Assembly (NCBI GenBank): GCA_963920705.1
Contig: OY987231.1
Span: 22,421,024-22,485,023 of the forward strand
Direction: 5' to 3'
Source: Odiellus spinosus
Taxonomy: Eukaryota; Arthropoda; Arachnida; Opiliones; Phalangiidae
DNA length: 64,000 nucleotides
Within the stretch, counting starts at the first letter, position 1, and the number at the start of each line of letters is the position of its first letter. A model generated the notes under the pieces. That model ran no database searches. It was not told the origin of the DNA and saw only the letters and a program-made list of their open reading frames with translations. Of this stretch, positions 36,701-48,700 are shown in pieces. The translations under genes were made by a program, and so were the position numbers.

Positions 36701-39700
36701 GCTAATGAGGTTTTGGACCGCGCGCTGGGCGGGGGTGTTGCCCGTTATCATAGGATCGTTCGCGAGTTTCAACACCTTTAAAACTTTGTAGCCTTTCCTC
36801 TTGATTTTTGGGACTCTGAAATTTAAAGGGATAGTGAAACAAAATTTATTTTTAAATATATATAAATTTTTTAACAATTAACGTGTAATTCAAATTCAGA
36901 GAGAATAATGATATGAGTATTTAGTTACTTTACATACTAGCTTTATACCACTTTAATAATCTAATTAATTCCCATAATTTACGTCATCGTGACGCGAATG
37001 AAGCTGAAAAAAAGGTTGTAATCTTTTGGAAAACACTAAGCCTAAATAAATTAAATTCCAAACCGCGCATCTATACTCGTATTCAAGGGAACTTTGCTAG
37101 GACTACTTTTTACCAATGGCGTTTAACATTGTGTATCAATTCGCGTTACATTTTCGATGACATAAGTAGATATATAATTTTGGATAGTTTTTAACGATAT
37201 TTCCAAAAATGCTACTCAATTTCCTTTTGTAGTTAATGCAAGCCTAGCTTTAAATAACTCTTAAATTAAACTAATTTTTACATTCTTTAATGATTCTGAT
37301 CTGATGATTTTATTTAAAAATCTGTTGAACAAGAATTCGATATTGCGTGTCATCTTCCCTTTAAAATATATTTGTTACGTAGATTATTTACGTTGTGAAA
37401 TCTATGAGTGGTTTCGCGACAACGGGTGGAACGATCAGCTATTTTATGGAGCCGAAAATTTCTGTGGAATTGTGATGGGCTAATCAGAGCCCTGTTACAA
37501 AGCGACCCACTCTATTTTTCCCGTTTCGCTCTACTCCCTGTCCCCCCGCCAATTGGCCCCAAGTTCACGCGGCCTTAATTGAATACGTATGGAATTCGGT
37601 TTGGGGAATTTTGGGGGTCCTATTATATTGAACCCCCAGGCCCTCAGAGGGAGACCATCGATTAAAACGACTGAACATATCGTGAAAGATTGGCTTTAAT
37701 TTCAAATGACTGTGTCTTAGTGACATTGTCTAAATCGGAAGATTTTCAGTAAAATTACAGAAATCTGAATATTTTCCGTGTTTTTCAACAAAATCTTTTA
37801 CAAAATTACTTTAAAGGGATAATGAAAACTAACAAGTGATTTTAAACGATTCCTAATCTAACAGTACAATAAATTAAGCAAATATTAGAAATAAATTTAA
37901 AACTTATCATCAAAATAGGCTTAGCGGAATTCATGGAGATCACCTAAATTTCTTCGCATTGAAGGGTCATTGGAAGTCTCACAGAGATCTCGCCTTAACT
38001 ACGGGTCTTTGCTGATTGGTTTCTGACCCTTCATTGCTTAGAAATAATCGATGCAAAATCACTCGTATGATTTCATTCTCCCTTTAATTATATTTGAATT
38101 TAATTGATAACTTTCTTATTTATTGTTCGATTTTGACGTAATTAGTTTCATTTTAAAGCTAACATAAAGTTCTAATACAATATGTTATCGAGAATATTTT
38201 GAGATTAACCCCTTTTTAACTTTTTAAGAAACTTTCAAGTCGTTACTTGATACCATCTTCCCAAATGTAATCTTTGAGTGTTTTCAACAATATATAGAGA
38301 GAAAGTAAAGAGACGGGGAAGATAGAAAAATCCATTTATTATACCGTATTCTTAAGCCTTGGCTGAGAGAAGAAAAGGTAATATGTTTGGGATGATATGA
38401 GGCCGGGAATATTTAAATCAGTTCCAGTATTCCGTATCATCAAACCTAAATGCTACGTTTATCTCTTTGTAAATAAATATTAGAAACGAATGAAAGCGTA
38501 GCTTTGTACGCGTTGAATACTCCAATTGATCGTGTTTATACTCTACCGTTCAAATTGAGTAAATAATACGAAGAAAACCTAGGCGGATTGATACTGCAAT
38601 GTTTAATTTCGTAGGAATGAAGTAGTTTTTACCCGAATTGTATACAAAAGCGTATAACATCTTTCGGTGTATAAATCACTCGGGAAACATTATAAAGCTT
38701 AGCTATTCCGTTTATAAAACTAGACCCCCTTGTTCTCACTGACTTTGAAATCGCTTGGGATACCGTATTATACTGTTGTTGGAAAGCTAGTTCTATCTTG
38801 GCCCCACCCCCAACCCCCAAAACTAACCGTGAATTCTGTTACTTTATACCCATCAGCTTAAACAACAAATTTATACACCATATAGAAACTATCTTATAGC
38901 TTCATAGGTGATGTTGTACAAAATATTTTACGCCATTACTATAACTCCGTGAAGCCACCCTACCTTATTTAAAGTTTGGAAACGATAAATTTTATTTTAT
39001 ATTTTATATTTTCTCTAAAAGGTGTCAATGTTTGTCTGGGTTCTGTTATAAATTGCTTTATTTTAAATTAAAATTTTCAGGGGAGAGACGCGATGTATTC
39101 GTACACCTAGCTGTTAGATAAATTTTTGTGTTTCCGAAGAATAGTTTAGATTAAATTTTACGTAGATAAATTATTATTTTTAATTTTGAAAGTAGGACTA
39201 GTGATTAATTTATCTAAATTTATAGATTAAAATTAGGCTTAGCTGTATGTTTCTCAAAACTTTGTTTATAATTAGGCTTAGCTATCTATTTCTCATACCT
39301 TTGTTTATAATTAGGCTTAGCTGTCTATTTCTTCGAAACTTAGTTTGAAATTAGGCTTAGCTATCTATTTCTTAAAACTTTGTTTAAAATTAGGCTTAGC
39401 TATCTATTTCTTCGAAAATTTGTTTATAATTAGGCTTAGCTATCTATTTCTTCGAAAATTTGTTTAAAATTAGGCTTAGCTATCTATTTCTTCGAAAATT
39501 TGTTTAAAATTAGGCTTAGCTATCTATTTCTTAAAACTTTATTTAAAATTAGTCTTAGCTATCTATTTCTTCGAAACTTTGTTTATAATTAGGCTTAGCT
39601 ATCTATTTTTTCGAAACTTTATTTAAAATTAGGCTTAGCTATCTATTTTTTCGAAACTTTATTTAAAATTAGGCTTAGCTATCTATTTCTTCGAAACTTA

Positions 39701-42700
39701 GTTTGAAATTAGGCTTAGCTGTCTCTTCCTTCAAACCTTGTTTAAAATTAGGCTTAGCTATCTATTTCTTCGAAAATTTGTTTAAAATTAGGCTTAGCTA
39801 TTTCTTCGAAAATTTGTTTAAAATTAGGCTTAGCTATCTATTTCTTCGAAAATTTGTTTAAAATTAGGCTTAGCTATCTATTTCTTCGAAAATTTGTTTA
39901 AAATTAGGCTTAGCTATCTATTTCTTCGAAAATTTGTTTAAAATTAGGCTTAGCTATCTATTTCTTAAAACTTTATTTAAAATTAGTCTTAGCTATCTAT
40001 TTCTTCGAAACTTTGTTTATAATTAGGCTTAGCTATCTATTTCTTCGGAACTTACTTTAAAATTAGGCTTAGCTATCTATTTCTTCGAAATTAGGCAATT
40101 CATCTAAAATTTATTGTTTAAAATTAGGCTAAGCAATCAAATTCTTAAACCTGTATGTAAAATAGTATTAGTAATATATTTATTTTCAACTTTTAAGTAT
40201 ACCTTTAATGAAGCTTAATCAGGGCTTGATTTTGAAACTATACATTAGTGGGAGGGGGGTGTTAAGTTCTTTGAGAAGCTTCCTTCCTCCCCACCCCCTT
40301 ATCATCATCTCCTGTTCCTTAATTACCACGTCAGGGCATTTAATCAAAGTAGCTATCATTCCCCCAGTAAGTTCTTTGATTTTTAATTCGTTCCCCTTTT
40401 CCTAGCGGAGCTAAACTTCCCATTTTCGCCGTTCCTATACTACGGGGATATCTCGATGGTATTCTACGCTAATTAGACACCGCTCGATTTATTCAATTCG
40501 ATATATACACACACCTAGCCGAGGCTTAGCGCCGGGATCCTCACGTCGCCTCTAAATCAGTCCAGCTCGCGCGCTAACAATCGGTTGGGGGAAGGGGGAT
40601 AGAAGAGGAGTAGAGACCAAGGTTTAATTAACTATGCAAATGCTAATTTCCCCGCGCGAAAGAGTTACAAGTTGGGGAAAAGCGCGGGAAACCGGCGCGC
40701 GCGCGACGCGATTATATATAGCTAGACGTTGCGTCCCAATTTGGAGACCTCTTTTCCCGCCTAAAACGCCGGAGCGCGCTCTTTTGCCGCACGCGCGACC
40801 AAAGATTCTTGGAGAAATAGTGGGAGGAGCTCCTATAGCGCGGGAAATCTCTCGAGGAAAGCGCGCGCGCCTTTTCCGTATAGAACCTTGTTCGATTTAT
40901 TCGATTTAACGCTCAGATGTTAGGCCTAGGAGTAAAATTGGGCGTAAACTGTGATTTAAAAACTACCTACTTTAAAGGTTTCCGTTCGTTGATTGGAAAA
41001 ATGGGAATAGTTTATAAGAATTACCTGTATATAAGATTCGGAGATTGTTGGAAATATACTATAACCCGTTGAGAATTTGGTAGAAATTGGGGACCGTTTT
41101 GTAGCCTCGCAGTTAAAAGGGAATACGAAAGGGAGTATAGTTTAAAACGAAATTGAAAAGCGCGCGAATTTAGGGAAAGATAAATCACGTGAAATGGCGC
41201 GTGATTCATAAAAGTCACGTGATTTTATGCATGATTTTTAATCCTCTTTAATTCTCCCTAAGACTTCAAAGCGCGTGAATTTATATCAGAAATGTTTCAC
41301 GTGAAAAGACACGCGCGTGATATAATTATCTTTCCCGCCATTTTATATGAAAATTTCCTTTTATATCTTTTAAGCCTTTTCACGTTTCCTTATATAGTGG
41401 CGTTGTTTGTATTCCATCCTAGATTTTAGCTGGCCAGCTTTATCGTTCGACGTGCCCTCGTCCTTGGTTCAAAGGACGTTAGGGGAAACGTTGTTTACCG
41501 ATATCCACGCCTTGATATAAACTTAATATATGTCCGAGGTCTGCTAGGAGAAAAGCGCGGGAACTCGGATAGAAGGGGATAAGGTGTATTCGCTAACCTA
41601 TAGAGATCTCTCTATAATATTATCCGTTTGAAAATGTAAATTAATTTCGGGCCAGATCCCGTCGAAATATTGACCCGCCTAATATATAGTAAATTTCAAA
41701 TCGAGTTGACATCACGTACGAAGCTAGGATACGACTTTATCACTACATATAGATATAAAAGAAGATTAACTTTACGCGCGTTGTCAAATCAAATTAGTGA
41801 AAAAAGAATTTGATAATATTTTATCTGGAATTGATACCAAGTACGAACCTATATACCTTTAACTTGAAATAGAATGGAAGATAGCTTTAATCGCGCTGTC
41901 AAAACAATATGAAAATCGAAGTATATTTTATTTCACTTCGATTTGACAGCGAGTGCTAAGCCTATACTCTCTTTATCTGTATGGATTAATTAAATGCTTA
42001 ATCATGGAGATAATATAAAGCCTAGCTTTGTACGCGTTATCAATTCGAAGTGAAATATACTATATATAGTTTGAAACGCTATGGGGGAAAATTTTGGGGA
42101 TACCAAGGTCCTATATTGATTCCGTTAAATTCGGGACATTATATTAGATATCACGCTTCGCTCCTCTCTCATCTCTCTCTCTCTCTCTCACACACCCCGA
42201 TAAGTTTAATAATCGTCAGTTTACCGAATATGATATATTTTAAGAAAGGTCTTCCCGCTAATTGGAATATCGGATTTCCGGACCTTCTGCTATATAGTTT
42301 AGCTAGCTGGTGGCTCCCCCTATTCAAACGTTAAGGAATTTAATTATTAGTATTTTGTAGGCTTGACTCTATAGTTAACTTTCCCGCTTTTATTGGTTTT
42401 ATATTATTTAATATTATAATGAAAATTATTCGCCTATTTTATTTGATTAGGCTTATGATTCCGTGACCTATTGAGGTCAAATCTTATAGTTTATATTCTT
42501 AAATTTATTAATTATATTATGTTTTGTGATAAGTAGTTGCCAATTCCCCAAGTAAGACAAATGAAATTTGATTATAATTTTTTTGGGAAGATTCTAAAAA
42601 ATATTCATTATTATCTGGAAATGTTTGGGGGTTAAAAATCATTAAACGTCATCACTATGGTCCTTAATTTGCATATTATATATCCAAGAGTTAATTCTCG

Positions 42701-45700
42701 CTTATTCTATCACGTAATATAGTTGCTTTCTCGCCGTCTCTCTCGCGAAAGTACTTATTAATATAGAATCTCCTTCCTTTAATTTGAAACTTAATCGTTA
42801 ATAACAATTCAGAAACAGAGAAAAAATAATTTTAATATATTTTAAAATCGCGTTAGTTTAACATTTATTTTTCGTAAACCTTTTAATAATTTTCAAAATT
42901 TTTTCAAAACGTTTCCTGAATATTAAGCATACCTAAAGCATAATTTAGTACTATTATTATAGTACTATGTTAAAGTAATTTTAAATTCACCACTTTAAAA
43001 AAAAATAGTTTAAAAGGAATAACATTAAAACAGATGTTCACCTCGCTAAGCCTTTTTTAACCCTAAATCCTAAGCCTAACCAATTTAGAGGATTAAATTC
43101 TGCTTTTATATCAGTATATCTTTTTTCTTTTGTTATTTTATACGCCTTTTCTTTAAGTTCTTTTGTGCGAGGAATAGAATTTAGAAAAATATAAAAAAGG
43201 ACCCTTTTTTTTTTTACACCAAATTCTTTACCAATCAGCTCAAAACTCCGTAACCTGAACGCCTCTTTTGTTCACGGAGTTAAGAGAAAATAAAATCAGA
43301 GGGTGCACAGAAAATGGCGCTACATTTTTACTTTGATTCGTGAAAAGTTCGTTTGGAACTATTTTTAATCCCGTGAGATTTAACTTTATGTATTAATGCG
43401 CGTCAGGTTTGACTTTTTTAAAACACTACTCGCGGATATGGCTGTAAGCCCTAGAGGAGTATAAAAAAATCGGTTAGCTCTGGGGTGGATGGAAAGCAAT
43501 AATGTATAGGGAAGCGCATCTTGCCTTAGAGTAACTCAACGGAGTTACTTTGGAGTACCAGGAGTAGTCGCTGCTCCCCCAAATTAAAACTTGTAGGCTC
43601 CTTAGCACCCCTAGGATTTTTTTCCCGCCTTTTTACAACATCACCTAAGAAGAAGAATCTTAAACAATAGAAAAATGTCCAATTTTTTTTAACGGGCACT
43701 CGTGAAGAGTTTCAGGAAAAGATTCCAGGATTTCAAGGGTGGTTGTAAATGAAACATCTGTAGAGAAATAGTTAAAATAAATCTATATTTATTTACATAA
43801 TTGCGACGGCTCTGGTTGGCTGAAATGTGTCGTCAGCTAGTCTTAAAAATTTAAGTAAAAGTTTTCAAAATTAAAGGAACCATATGATTAGATAGACCGA
43901 TGGAATAAGTATTGTAAACAAAAAACTATTGGTTCATATACGAATCACCGGAAGTAGAACCCTAAATATCATTCTCAGAGGCTCAACCTTCGACTCATTT
44001 GATCTCAGACACGAATAAAAAAAACTTTAAATATTTCTAACTTCGCTAAACTTGTTTTAAGTTTAATTTCTTTATTCTCTCTTAATTATAAGATTATAGT
44101 ATCAATGTAATGTAAGGAATTGAAATTACATTTAATATTCTTCATTACACTCTCCCTTTAAAAGAACTTTCACCCCCCCCCCCTATGCCCACCATTTCTT
44201 TACTTCTCTTGGGGACTATTTCCGAAATGCACCGGTACACCCCTTGGGCCTTCCCCTTCTATCAAAAAAATGTATATAACCCTAAGGCCAAGGCTTAGGA
44301 ATATAATAAGTAGAATGAAAAGGGTTTTTTAGGGTAGGTGGTAGGATAGTGACAAAAAATACCAAATATTCTTCTAAGAAGAACGTTGAAGAGGTAGGGC
44401 CATCATTCAGGGGTAGTCAACCCTCCATCTACAATCTATACTAATAAAAACTCGAATATCTCGAATTCAAGAGCTAAGCCTTGGCTCGCTCAAATCGCAT
44501 TAGCTCGTGATTGAATCTATATGCCCCTGATATAGAGGGGTGTTACTTCATGTAATTTATACGCGTTGGATGATATTATGAAAGATATACGATAAACCAA
44601 GGCTTAGAAATACGTCTTGTTAAGCCTTTTATCGTATTTAATGTCTCCCCTCGAATTGGCATCTAAAGTAAACTTAGTATTTTAAGGGACCCAGATGTAC
44701 TACGCTCACTATGGGTAAACACGGAGTCACTGATTAGTCAGAAATATCTTCGATTTACTTTCAAATTTCCACCCCTTTTTTAGTTCTTTTTTTAACAAAA
44801 AGAACTTGTTTTAAATTGAGTCAAATCTCCCCTCCATGAGCGTAAGACTCAAGAATCTTCTGTCACAGAATTTCGCTGATTATTGATAAGGGGGTATAAG
44901 AAAAATATTTGAAATCAAGCGGCACTAGGATAGTTTTGATTGGAGATGATTTTAAAGGGATAATAACGAAGAGTAATGTTTAAATTTCAAATAATAAGCT
45001 TTAACGTAAATGGTATGACAATAAGAAAGTTGCAATTTTAACCCACTAAACCTTTTTCAGTTTTTATACTGATAAAAACGTCATGGATCAGGGTTGCCAC
45101 AGGTCAGGGAAATGTTAGGAAAATTGAAAATTAACCCAAAAATGTCAGGGAATTTGAAGATATTTTAAAAAGTCTGGGAATTTAAAGATCTTCCGAGAAG
45201 CCAGGAAATTGCAATCATTATCCGCGGAAAAGATTCTCAGCTGACGGCGTGTCAGTTGTATAGATTAGAACAAAGATACGCCTGCAACAAAGTTTGGCGA
45301 ACGCGATTATATAAAAAATTAAAAATTAAAAATTGGGTAGTATTAGCCGAAACGGTCAGGGAAAAACCTGGAAAAATCAGGGAATTTGAATCTGAAGAAA
45401 CTGTGGCAACCCTGTTAAAAATGCTATTTTAGGCTGAAATAATATGATTGGCCTGAATTTATGTTTAACATTGTTAATTAATCCACCTTACTTAACTAAA
45501 TGGAAGATTTAACTATTTTGGTACGTTATATGTAGATTAAATTTTGACAAAAGTTGAAATACTGATATCAGAAAATAGTTATAAATTATTTCTGGTCTGA
45601 TTTATCCGTTATAAATAATCGCCTCTTTTTCTATTTGTCAACAGTAATCTACAAGATTTATTTCTTAATCAAATTTACAAGACTCTTTTTTACTTTGAAG

Positions 45701-48700
45701 GTAACTTAGGTCATATCGTGGGGTTGAAATTGATGTAAAAGCCTTTATTTTTGACTGTACTAAAATGATTTGCATTGTCAAAAGGTTTACGGATATTTCG
45801 GTGTATAGATTTTTCGGAAGAAGTTACATTTCCAAAGTTTAAATACTTTAAAACTTTTAACCAGACTGTAAACCGACCCTTTAAATATTTTTAAATTCTT
45901 TGAAAGGACCCAAATTCCAATTTAAAACCATTTTTCTATGGAAAAAACATAATTTTAAATATTTTAATATTTTAGCGCCTGTATAAATGTTTTAACCTTC
46001 GGACATTGGTGTTCAGAGCAAAGATGAATTTAAGGAGTAAACTTTCTAATGTATTTTCTATCCTGCCCCTGTAAAAGTGTTGTACGTGCAGCGCTTTCTA
46101 GCTCGCGTTTAAGCCGCCATTAAAGGAAGCTTAGCCCAATGCGTAATCTATTTAGGTGTAATCTTATTAATCCTGGTTTTAAAAATTAGGTAAATTATTT
46201 TTTAGCACCTTTATATTGGAAGGCAATTCAAATCTTTAAAGGGATAGTGTAACATTTTTTTTTAAATATTTTTTGATAATGAGAAAATGTAAATTTTTAA
46301 TTATTTCAAAATTATTTCGTGACCAAAGCAAGAACTTTAAAAATTAGCTTCACGTACACGTTCGCGTTACAAGTATGATACGTATGCTGATAAATATTAA
46401 AAAGTATACACGTGTTGATCAGGTTACGTTATTTAGGGTTGCTATAGAGGTCAGGAATTTGAAAATTTGGCCATAAAATCAGGGAAAGGTCGGAAATTTG
46501 AAAATTATGTCACAAGGCCAGGGAAATGGTCAGGAAATTTGATATACCTTATTTTGTTAGGGAAAATGGTAAAATATGGTAAAGGAAAACCTTCAGTAGT
46601 CAGGGAAAATCTATAAAATGCCAAACTGTCTGGCGATTCGCCTTGATCCAAAATATTTAAATTGATGTTTTTTGTTAAAAACCTTTAAATCTTAGTAATG
46701 TTTCAATATCTCTTTAATTTACCTTTGTTCCGTTACACTTAGGAAGGGATAAACTCGGTCGTAAATCTATCTTGAAGGCGTAAATCCCTTAGATAAAGAA
46801 AATAGCTTTTTTTTTTTTTTTTTTTTTCTCGCTTCTAACGACGCGAGAGGGTGTAGATCGTGAATATATTTTGGAGGCTCGAATCCGATCCTTTCTAGAC
46901 AGCTTGGTGCCAAATTTAACGACTACGTAGAGGCGTTTCGAGCGAGGGGGGGTCTCGAGACGAGAGTTTTTGGGGCCAGCGCGAAAAAATCCAGGATAAC
47001 GAAACAATTATCGACGCTTATCACCCAACGCTTTAAGGATAAGGTTTTAAAAATGAGAAATATATCAGTTTTGGGAGGTTATCAGGTTAAAGAATTAGCG
47101 TCTCTTTTCACTTTACGCAAGATTTAACGCTTTACACGATAATGGGGGCTTATATTAGAAGGTCAAAGGTCAAGATGTTATATTTATAAAGTTAAAGTGA
47201 CGCTCTCATCATTTGCATTTTTAGTTTTTTCAAACTTTTAAAAACATTTGATTAAATTTTTTCCAAGTTGATAGCGTAGAATAAATCTGAAACTAAGAAT
47301 AAGTTTTGAATGAAAGGTAGTACGCCTTTCTGGATTAAGTACTTTCATTAAAAAGACTGCGCGAAAGCAACCGTATCACGTGATTGAACGCTTCTATATG
47401 ATGACGTAGTATGACGGGGGATTTTTGTTTTAAAAATTTATAAGATGGTTATAAAATATTTATTTCTATATATTGTTTTTAAATATCTTTCGGTAAATGC
47501 GACTTAATTTAGATTTAGAGCTAATCACTTTAATTAAAACTCTAATAAGTTTGAAAGCGAACAAAATTTCCCTTGTTAAACTAATGTTTTTAAATGTGGG
47601 TTTGATGAATTATTAATTACTAATTTTTTCATCGTGTAATTAGCATAATTTATTCTTAATTTTTCCTTTGAAATGGGGAGTTTTTCGTCGCTTTATCCTC
47701 CTTAACCTTATCAGTATTCTGATAAAACTGTCATAATGATGTTGTTTCGTTGTAATTAGCTAATGCGTTTTTACCCCCATATCTAAATATTACTCATAGA
47801 GAAATAAATTTAATCTTAAAAAAGTTAAACCCCCAACTTTGACATTTCCTTTTTCTTTCCCTATCAATTAATGTGTGTACGAAAAAAAGATTTAAAGGGA
47901 GAATGAAAGGCCGAAACAAGCTATTTTTAATCGATTAAGAATACTAAAATAATGAGAAAAACAATAATTTAACTCGCCAAAAATATTTTGTTATTTCATA
48001 ATCAATTTCCAAAGTTCCGACGCTAAGCCTAGGCTGCCTAGCTCGGTGAACTAGGCGAGCACGACCTGTATTTTTTTTTTCTTTTTTTTAATATTCGCGG
48101 CTGTTCTTGTCGCCAATCACGAGCGAGTACGCGTATTTTAAAAATACATGTACTCGCTCGTGATTGGCGACTAGATCAGACGGGTATATTAAAATAAATA
48201 CGGCTCGTGCTCGCCTAGTTCGCCGAGCTAGGCAGCCAAGGCTTAGCATCCGCAAGTTTCGGAACTTTGGAAAATGATTATAAAATAACGAAATATTTTT
48301 GATGAGTTATATTATTGTTTTTCTCATTATTTTAGCATTCTTAATCGATTAAAAATAGGTTGTTTTGGCCTTTCATTCTCCCTTTAACCAAGAAAGTCAT
48401 CCTTTCATTCTAAAGACGTAGTTAATTAAGTTCCACAATCATTTTACGTCATCAAGTGGTAAAAGATGAAATCAATATATTTTTAATAATTTAATTTCGA
48501 AGCTTTTTAAAACACCTCAAATTAGAGATATAATATTTTGAATACTAACTTTTAATATTATGTAAATATTAAAAAATATTACGTGCGTAATAGTTTATTT
48601 TTAAGATTTTCAAATAACTTTTTTTGGCACGGTGATGACGCAATGAAATGAAAGTGCAATTTAATTTTAAAATTTAAACTTCTATTATCCCTTTAAAATA

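Noticed and set aside
36823..37364. TTAA-bounded pair AGGGATAGTGAAAC ... CATCTTCCCT as a complete element
   Set aside because: Only about the first ten bases match as inverted ends, and interiors do not pair; likely two unrelated ends, so not listed as an element.
40634..40909. 91-codon frame in the CpG-rich patch
   Set aside because: Arg/Ala/Pro-rich only because of GCGCGC content; no homologous features.
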